From Paenibacillus sp. MBLB1832 (lineage in GTDB: Bacteria > Bacillota > Bacilli > Paenibacillales > NBRC-103111), in assembly GCF_032271945.1 (NCBI RefSeq), contig NZ_CP130319.1, positions 451,001 to 515,000 on the forward strand: DNA of 64,000 nucleotides. The letters run 5' to 3'. Under the pieces are notes generated by a model. It saw only the letters and a list, made by a program, of their open reading frames with translations. It had not been told where the DNA came from and did no database searches. How positions within the stretch are numbered: the stretch's first letter is position 1; the number at the start of each line of letters is the position of its first letter. Positions 55,556 through 61,529 of the stretch are shown piece after piece. The position numbers were made by a program, and so were the translations under genes.

Positions 55556-56545
55556 ATGATTGTTCGCCTCGGCTACGTGGCCATGTCCACGATGGTCAAG
55601 AATGCCTCGCCATCCAAGACGATGACGGCTACCAACTTTAGCAAGCTGATCGATCGGGAAGCGGCGATCCGCAAGCTGGAGCGCATTGGCGCCGAAAACT
55701 TACATAACACGCTGCGCCTCCTGAAGCATAATCGGGCGCATGATATCATGGTATTCCGTTTCTCCTCCCGATTCATCCCGCTCATCGGCCATGAGATGCT
55801 GGCGGATTGGGACCCGATCCCGACGCTGGCGGCAGAATTCGAGGAGCTCGGCAGCTATGCCAAGCTAAATGGCATGCGCGTCAGCTTTCATCCCGATCAT
55901 TTTACCGTGCTCAGTACGCCAAGGAAGGACGTACTGGAGAAATCTGTTCAAGACCTGGAGCGCCACTCCGCGATGTTGAACGCGATGGGCCTAGGCTCAG
56001 AGGCGATGTGCAATATTCATGTCGGCGGCTCATACGGGGATAAGACGAATGCTGCGAGACGGTTTATCCAGAACTTCAACGCCCTGCGTCTCCCCATCCA
56101 ACAGCGCATCACACTCGAAAATGATGATAAAACGTTCAACGCACTGGAAACGCTCCAGATTGCGGAAGAAGTCGGGGCACCGATGGTTCTCGATATCCAT
56201 CACCATGCCGTCAATAACGAAGGTGAAGATGCGATCGAGCTATGGCCTCGCATTCAGGAGACATGGCTGAGGCGTGCTCGCGAGCATCCCGACACACCGA
56301 CAGCCTCGCTGCCGCCAAAGATCCACGTCTCCAGCCCTAAGAGTGATACGGATCCGCGTAGCCACGCCGATTTCGTGGAGGTAGGTCCGCTAATGACCTT
56401 CCTGAGAGGCATTGCCCCGATCACACCGAAGTTGGATATGATGATCGAAGCCAAAATGAAAGATGGCGCCCTTTTTCAACTCATGGAGGACTTTAAAGGA
56501 CAAGATGGCGTCAACATCCTCGATCAAGCATCGATTAGGCTCTAA
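55556..56545 (+). CDS. uvsE: UV DNA damage endonuclease
   Basis: 329 residues; GAGGAGG upstream. A TIM barrel of the UvdE family: RLGYVAMS at the start, LHNTLRLLKHN, FRFSSRFIPL, SFHPDHFTVL, NIHVGGSYGDK, RITLENDDKTF, LDIHHHAVNN and KIHVSSPKS carry the metal-binding His, Glu and Asp residues. Nicks DNA 5' of UV photoproducts independently of UvrABC; common in spore formers. Confidence 0.94.
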   Translation: MIVRLGYVAMSTMVKNASPSKTMTATNFSKLIDREAAIRKLERIGAENLHNTLRLLKHNRAHDIMVFRFSSRFIPLIGHEMLADWDPIPTLAAEFEELGSYAKLNGMRVSFHPDHFTVLSTPRKDVLEKSVQDLERHSAMLNAMGLGSEAMCNIHVGGSYGDKTNAARRFIQNFNALRLPIQQRITLENDDKTFNALETLQIAEEVGAPMVLDIHHHAVNNEGEDAIELWPRIQETWLRRAREHPDTPTASLPPKIHVSSPKSDTDPRSHADFVEVGPLMTFLRGIAPITPKLDMMIEAKMKDGALFQLMEDFKGQDGVNILDQASIRL

Positions 56546-56638
56546 TACCCATATTTTTCTTGAATTGTTGGACAAAATGGGTTAGTTTGGAGAGAAGAAC
56601 GACTAACCATGCCATTGTGAGAGGGGCTTCAACTAACC

Positions 56639-57409
56639 ATGAGTCAATTGTTAAACGGAAAAAATATACTTGTTATGGGTGTTGCCAATGACCGCAGTAT
56701 CGCTTGGGCTATTGCACAATCTTTGGCTGCGCAAGGCGCTAATCTTGTATTTACGTACGAAAACGAGCGCGTCGAAGAACGTGTACGCAAGCTGGCTGAC
56801 ACGATCGAAGGTTCAACATTACTGCCTTGTAACGTGACTGTTGATGCTGAGATCGATACGTTAGCTGCTGCACTTAAAGAGAAGTTCGGTGTCGTACACG
56901 GTCTTGTACATAGTATTGCTTTTGCCAAAACCGAAGAATTGGACGGGCTGTTCGTAGATACTTCACGCGATGGCTTCGCGCTTGCGCATGATATCAGCGC
57001 ATACTCTCTTGTTGCGGTATCCAAACGCATTTATCCGCTGATGACAGAAGGCGGCAGCATCATGACGATGACGTACCTTGGCGCAGAGCGCGCAATGAAG
57101 AACTACAACGTCATGGGAGTTGCCAAAGCTGCGCTTGAAGCAAGCGTTCGCTACTTGGCGGCTGATCTTGGTCAATACGGCATCCGTGTTAACGGGATTT
57201 CCGCAGGTCCAATCCGTACATTGGCTGCTAAAGGCATCAAGGATTTCAACTCTATCCTGCGCCAAGTGGAAGAGAAAGCGCCGCTTCGCAAAACAACAGA
57301 CACTGCTGAAGTTGGCGATACAGCGATGTTCTTGATGAGTAATCTTTCCCGCGGAATCACGGGCGAAGTTATTTATGTCGACGGTGGCTACCACATCGTT
57401 GGGATCTAA
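56639..57409 (+). CDS. fabI: Enoyl-[acyl-carrier-protein] reductase (NADH) FabI
   Basis: 256 residues. NAD site VMGVANDRSIAWAIA; catalytic Tyr146, Tyr156 and Lys163 in TYLGAERAMKNYNVMGVAKA; GISAGPIRTLAAKGI is the substrate loop. Catalyses the last reduction of each fatty-acid elongation cycle; the target of triclosan in relatives. GAGAGGGG upstream. Single gene with a terminator. Confidence 0.96.
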   Translation: MSQLLNGKNILVMGVANDRSIAWAIAQSLAAQGANLVFTYENERVEERVRKLADTIEGSTLLPCNVTVDAEIDTLAAALKEKFGVVHGLVHSIAFAKTEELDGLFVDTSRDGFALAHDISAYSLVAVSKRIYPLMTEGGSIMTMTYLGAERAMKNYNVMGVAKAALEASVRYLAADLGQYGIRVNGISAGPIRTLAAKGIKDFNSILRQVEEKAPLRKTTDTAEVGDTAMFLMSNLSRGITGEVIYVDGGYHIVGI

Positions 57410-57433
57410 ACATAACGTGTATGTTTAAATAGC

Positions 57434-57473
57434 GAACTGTCAGGGCAAATGCCTTGGCAGTTTTTCTCTTTTT
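57434..57473 (+). terminator. Rho-independent terminator
   Basis: Stem AACTG-CA-GGGCA/TGCCTTGGCAGTT with small bulges, then TTTTTCTC TTTTT. Confidence 0.7.
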
Positions 57474-57508
57474 ACAGGGGAATGTGAAAATGTACGAATA
57501 ATTTAGGA

Positions 57509-57536
57509 TGAAACGCACTAGTATTAGAAACGTATA
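57509..57536 (+). promoter_or_regulatory. Sigma-W-type (ECF) promoter of suhB
   Basis: TGAAAC (57509-57514), exactly 16 bp, CGTATA (57531-57536): a full match to the Bacillus sigma-W consensus TGAAAC-N16-CGTA, 56 nt before the start codon. Confidence 0.7.
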
Positions 57537-57591
57537 ATTTACTATACTTAACGTAATATCTAAAATTTATGATAAGAAAGAGTGGATATAG

Positions 57592-58452
57592 ATGGTAGGT
57601 AACGGATCAGAGGCTTTCGTAGTGGGCAGTAAAAGTTTTACGGCTGTAGCGATTAATACCGCGGCCAAGGCGGGGCAATGGATTAAAACGAAGCTGGGAG
57701 ACATCAATCATGTAGGGACGAAGTATTCGGCGCAAGACTTGGTGACGGAAGTGGATAAAGGCTCGGAGAAGCTGATTCGCAATCTGATTATGACACATTT
57801 TCCAGATCACTCGATTCTGGGTGAGGAAGGTGTAGAGCCTGGTCCAGAGGCTTCAGCCAAAGCGCTGCAAGAGATGAGCGACGAGGAATATCTCTGGATC
57901 GTGGATCCGATCGATGGGACAACGAACTTCGTGCACGGCTTTCCGTTTTATTCGGTGTCGATTGCACTAGCGCACAAAGGTGAAGTGATTGTAGGTGTTG
58001 TCTACGACCCAACGCGCGATGAGCTGTTCGTTGCGGAGAAAGGCAAAGGCGCCTACATGCACGGCAGAAAAACAAACGTATCCGACGACGAAACGCTGCT
58101 GAGCAGCTTGATCGCAACGGGGTTCCCAGCTGACCGCGACGGGGCGCTGCCGATTAATCTGAAAGGCGTGCAGGCACTGTCGCCGAAAGTTCGCAACATC
58201 CGAGTGGCAGGCTCCGCTGCGCTTCACTTGGCCTATGTGGCCGCGGGACGTCTAAGCGGCTTCTGGGAAATTGGACTGAGCGCATGGGATATTGCGGCAG
58301 GTGCTCTGATCATTCAGGAGTCAGGCGGACGCGTGACGGATACGGAAGGAAAGCCATACCACCTAGGCGTGCGCAATGTGCTGGCAACGAATGGACGCAT
58401 CCACGAAGAGCTGCAGCATGAGCTGAAAGTGGCGGAAGCAACAGGTTTATAA
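57592..58452 (+). CDS. suhB: Inositol monophosphatase family protein
   Basis: 286 residues. Metal-binding motifs: Glu-Glu in ILGEEG, WIVDPIDGTTNFVHGFPFYSVS, and the C-terminal GLSAWDIAAGALIIQESGG. Hydrolyses inositol-1-phosphate or related sugar phosphates; some members act on PAP or fructose bisphosphate. The ribosome site is weak (AAGAGTGG). The sigma-W-type promoter suggests envelope-stress control, which is unexpected for this enzyme. Confidence 0.9.
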   Translation: MVGNGSEAFVVGSKSFTAVAINTAAKAGQWIKTKLGDINHVGTKYSAQDLVTEVDKGSEKLIRNLIMTHFPDHSILGEEGVEPGPEASAKALQEMSDEEYLWIVDPIDGTTNFVHGFPFYSVSIALAHKGEVIVGVVYDPTRDELFVAEKGKGAYMHGRKTNVSDDETLLSSLIATGFPADRDGALPINLKGVQALSPKVRNIRVAGSAALHLAYVAAGRLSGFWEIGLSAWDIAAGALIIQESGGRVTDTEGKPYHLGVRNVLATNGRIHEELQHELKVAEATGL

Positions 58453-58492
58453 AGTTAGACGAAGGAATCCACTATCCGATGTCGATGATCAT

Positions 58493-58543
58493 AAAGCCGC
58501 TTGCGCGCTCATTCGGAAACGAATGATCGGCTAGTGGCTTTTT
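58493..58543 (+). terminator. Rho-independent terminator
   Basis: Long imperfect stem with core CATTCG-GAAA-CGAATG, flanked by AAAGCC/GGCTTT and a T-run. Confidence 0.75.
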
Positions 58544-58602
58544 CCTATTTTTGGGAGTAGCAATGTATGCGTAAAAGTATGGTACAAATCGCTCGAATCC
58601 TC

Positions 58603-58636
58603 TATAATATGAGATATATTCATTATTTAAACGTTT
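58603..58636 (+). promoter_or_regulatory. kdgKA promoter -10 and LacI-type operator
   Basis: TATAAT at 58603-58608, weak -35 near 58580. TTTAAACGTTTCAA with the core AAACGTTT (58629-58636) lies just after the start point and has the CG-centred form bound by LacI-family repressors such as KdgR. Confidence 0.5.
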
Positions 58637-58686
58637 CAATTAACGGAATATGCAATTCGTAATTCGAAAATGGATGGAGTGCTTCT

Positions 58687-59652
58687 ATGTCAACGAATAC
58701 AGGATCAGGACCAGATATTGTTACATTTGGCGAAACGATGGCATTGCTCATGCCTTCTGGCGGGAAGGGCTTGGAGTATTCCTCGGAGCTGCACAGCTTG
58801 TTCGGCGGTGCGGAGAGCAACGTGGCGATCGGCATTTCACGTCTTGGGGGCCGTGTTGGCTGGTTTGGAAGATTGGGGAAGGACCCGCTGGGTCGCATGA
58901 TTTTCAAAAAAATCCGTGGGGAAGGCGTCGACGTATCCCGTGCAGAACTGACGCCAACAGCGCCTACGGGACTTATGATGCGTGATGTGCTGATGGGCAA
59001 AACCTCCGTCTATTACTACCGCAAAAACTCAGCGGCCAGTCAGATGAGCGCAAGCCATTTGGATGAGGCGTATATCGCTGGGGCGAAAATCTTGCATGTA
59101 ACTGGCATCACGCCAGCACTCAGCGAGTCGTGCCGTGAGGCGGCCTTCGAAGCGGTGCGGTTGGCGCACAAGCATGGGGTAAAGGTTAGTTTTGATCCAA
59201 ATCTGCGTCTGAAACTGTGGAGCATGGAGGAAGCGCGTCCTGTACTGCTCGAGTTGGCGAAGCTGGCGGACATTTTCTTGCCTGGTTTGGATGAACTCAA
59301 GCTGTTGTACCAGACAGAAGACTGGGATGTCATCGTGAGCAAGCTGCGCGAGCTGTCGGCGATCTCCATCGTCAAAGGCGGCGAAGACGTGACTTATGTG
59401 GTGACGCAGGATTCAATAACGACCGTGCCTTATTTTAAAGCAGAGCATGTGATTGATACCGTTGGTGCAGGGGACGGGTTCTGTGCGGGCTTCCTAACAG
59501 GCTTGCAGAAAGGGTATGATTACCCTGAGGCGGTTCGCATTGGGAATTTGGTAGGCTCCATGATCGTGCAGACTGAAGGCGACTGGGAAGGCGCGCCGAC
59601 GTGGGAGCAAGTGGAAGCGGTACTTAACAACACTAAACATGTAGAGCGTTAG
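58687..59652 (+). CDS. kdgK: 2-keto-3-deoxygluconate kinase (PfkB family)
   Basis: 321 residues. N-terminal PfkB signature GGAESNVAIGISRLGGRVGWFGRLGKDPLG; C-terminal DTVGAGDGFCAGFLTGL with the catalytic Asp. YYYRKNSAAS and SFDPNLRLKLW are typical of KDG kinases. Phosphorylates 2-keto-3-deoxygluconate from pectin/uronate breakdown; the aldolase that follows splits the product. Confidence 0.9.
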   Translation: MSTNTGSGPDIVTFGETMALLMPSGGKGLEYSSELHSLFGGAESNVAIGISRLGGRVGWFGRLGKDPLGRMIFKKIRGEGVDVSRAELTPTAPTGLMMRDVLMGKTSVYYYRKNSAASQMSASHLDEAYIAGAKILHVTGITPALSESCREAAFEAVRLAHKHGVKVSFDPNLRLKLWSMEEARPVLLELAKLADIFLPGLDELKLLYQTEDWDVIVSKLRELSAISIVKGGEDVTYVVTQDSITTVPYFKAEHVIDTVGAGDGFCAGFLTGLQKGYDYPEAVRIGNLVGSMIVQTEGDWEGAPTWEQVEAVLNNTKHVER

Positions 59653-59717
59653 CAGTTCGGATAGGTCCGTAAGATAAAAGAGCACATGGATGCTTGTACA
59701 TAGAAGGGAAGATCACA

Positions 59718-60380
59718 GTGAAGAAACTTCAATTACTTCAACAAATTACAAATGAAGGTGTTGTCGCTGTTCTACGTGGCGAAACGCCAGAGGAAGTCGT
59801 CGAAATGGCGGATCAAGCGATCGCCGGCGGGATTAAAGTCATCGAAGTCACGATGACCGTGCCTTTCGCACTGCGCGCGATCGAGGAGCTGGCGAAGCGC
59901 TACTCGAGCACAGCGAAGGATGCGTCGAAGTACGCGATCATCGGGGTGGGCACAGCCCTCGACCCCGAGACGGCGCGTGCCGCGATCCTAAGCGGGGCCG
60001 AGTTCGTTGTCGGCCCGTCTTTGAACCCAGCAACGGTTACGCTGTGCAACCGTTATCGCGTACCCGTCATGCCAGGCTGCATGACGATCGCCGATATCCA
60101 AGCCGCGCTTGAGCTTGGCGTGGATATCGTGAAGCTCTTCCCGGGGAATCTGTACTCCCCGGCAATGATTAAGGCCATTAAAGGTCCGCTGCCGCAGGCG
60201 AACATTATGCCTACTGGCGGGGTGTCGCTGAGCAACCTCGGCGAATGGATCCAGGCCGGCGCAGTGGCCGTCGGCATCGGCTCCGATTTGACGAGCGAAG
60301 CCGTCAAAACAGGCAACTACAGCCTTGTCGCAAAGAAGGCTGCGCAATATATTGAAGCCTACCAAGCGGCTAAGCGGTAG
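59718..60380 (+). CDS. kdgA: KDPG/KHG aldolase
   Basis: 220 residues from GTG 59718 (AAGGGAAG upstream); TTG 59694 is less likely. GVVAVLRGETPEE, GIKVIEVTMTVPFA (Glu), GVGTALDPE, VPVMPGCMTIADI, VKLFPGN with the Schiff-base Lys, and MPTGGVSLSN define the family. Splits 2-keto-3-deoxy-6-phosphogluconate to pyruvate and glyceraldehyde-3-phosphate. Same operon as kdgK. No transporter or uronate isomerase is in view. Confidence 0.94.
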   Translation: MKKLQLLQQITNEGVVAVLRGETPEEVVEMADQAIAGGIKVIEVTMTVPFALRAIEELAKRYSSTAKDASKYAIIGVGTALDPETARAAILSGAEFVVGPSLNPATVTLCNRYRVPVMPGCMTIADIQAALELGVDIVKLFPGNLYSPAMIKAIKGPLPQANIMPTGGVSLSNLGEWIQAGAVAVGIGSDLTSEAVKTGNYSLVAKKAAQYIEAYQAAKR

Positions 60381-60388
60381 GATATAAG

Positions 60389-60425
60389 TACGCTCCGTCG
60401 AATTTAGGACGGAGCGTATTTTTTT
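60389..60425 (+). terminator. Rho-independent terminator of kdgKA
   Basis: Perfect 11-bp stem TACGCTCCGTC/GACGGAGCGTA plus T7. Confidence 0.92.
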
Positions 60426-60448
60426 GTGCGGAGAGCGAGGAGGAAACG

Positions 60449-61075
60449 ATGGCGAGAGCTAGGATTCTGCTGAGGGTGGAACATCTCGAGGCTTCTTTAT
60501 CTTTTTATAGGGATCAGCTGGGATGGGGGAGGACGCCGGGGCATATCCGAGAGTTGAAGGTACCGACGGAGGACGGTTACACGTTGGTGTATTGGGAGGA
60601 GCTATTCCCCTCCCATGATGAGATTCTGGACATGTTTGGAAGCGGGGCAGGTGAACTGGAGCGCTCAATCAGAGATTTGTCAGAGGCTAGGCTCAGCCTC
60701 TCTGAGCATCCAGGCAAGTGGTCCATTCGCGAGCATGTGCTCCATGTGGTTGACCTGGAGTTGGTCACGATGCATAAAGTCAAATTCGCGCTAGCCGAGC
60801 CTGGGCGGACGTACCAAGGCAATGCCTTTCAACCTGATGATTGGCAGCTAGGCTTAGCCTACTCAGAAAGAACTATTGCAGACGAAGTGCTGCTTTTCCG
60901 TGCAGCTAGACAACATGTGCTTGGCCTATGCAAGCATCTGCCAGGTGCGATGTCGCGAACGATTCGAACGCCGCATCGCGAAGAAAGCGTCGCGCAGTTG
61001 CTGAAGATGATGGGGGGACACGCCAGCCACCATGTGCGTGCCATTCATCGAATCCGCGAACAAAACGGCATCTAG
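60449..61075 (+). CDS. Half-VOC / DinB-like fusion protein
   Basis: 208 residues; GAGGAGG before ATG 60449. Residues 1-55 (RILLRVEHLEASLSFYRDQLGWGRTPG) look like the first half of a VOC/glyoxalase domain, cut short. Residues 65-205 form a DinB-type four-helix domain: WSIREHVLHVVDLE (first metal His) and GGHASHHVRAIHRIRE (the other His). DinB_2 proteins are thiol-dependent metalloenzymes or stress proteins of mostly unknown role. The frame is open across the join, so it is a true fusion or a frozen deletion. Confidence 0.78.
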   Translation: MARARILLRVEHLEASLSFYRDQLGWGRTPGHIRELKVPTEDGYTLVYWEELFPSHDEILDMFGSGAGELERSIRDLSEARLSLSEHPGKWSIREHVLHVVDLELVTMHKVKFALAEPGRTYQGNAFQPDDWQLGLAYSERTIADEVLLFRAARQHVLGLCKHLPGAMSRTIRTPHREESVAQLLKMMGGHASHHVRAIHRIREQNGI

Positions 61076-61183
61076 ACGTGCTTTCAATTTACCCTAAGTG
61101 AATGGGGTAGCACAGATAGGTTGATGTAGGACGCATTTCCTACGGCTCAGCCCCCTGCAAGCGCATTTGGCTATCAAAGTTGT

Positions 61184-61231
61184 CAACACAAAGAACCCGC
61201 AAGCCAATTGGCTAACGGGTTCTTTGTGTTG
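61184..61231. terminator. 16-bp perfect hairpin with nested palindrome
   Basis: CAACACAAAGAACCCG and its exact complement flank a loop that itself contains AGCCAATTGGCT. It lies 59 bp past the small minus-strand gene and may end both it and the DinB gene. Confidence 0.75.
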
Positions 61232-61289
61232 GTCCCTCTAATGTGTGGGAGGAGGGGGGACTACTGGTAGTTACGTGTTTCCGCTAACG

Positions 61290-61394
61290 TTACTCCTTGG
61301 AGAGTTCTTCCAGAGACTTCACCTTACCATGCGGATGTTGAGCTTGTTTACGACTCTTCCATGCAGCTTCTTCACGGCGCTTCGAGTGGCTCAT
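61290..61394 (-). CDS. 34-residue basic protein (DUF6254-like)
   Basis: TAGGAGG stands 7 nt before ATG 61394, one of the best ribosome sites in the window. The protein starts MSHSKRREEAAWKSRKQ, contains AQHPHGKVKSLEEL and ends SKE. Small proteins of this form (DUF6254, from memory) occur through Bacillales; function unknown. Easily missed because of its size. Confidence 0.75.
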   Translation of the reverse strand: MSHSKRREEAAWKSRKQAQHPHGKVKSLEELSKE

Positions 61395-61479
61395 CGCTTG
61401 TAACCTCCTATGGTACGCGGATGGTGTTGCCCTAATAAAATGTGATAGATGTGCCTATTTTATGCAGGGCAGACACGAT

Positions 61480-61519
61480 AAAAAAACACCACAAGACCGT
61501 TGAAGGCCCTGTGGTGTTC
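61480..61519 (-). terminator. Terminator of gltB
   Basis: Stem AACACCACA/TGTGGTGTT with T7 on the minus strand. Confidence 0.88.
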
Positions 61520-61529
61520 CTATCTTAGA

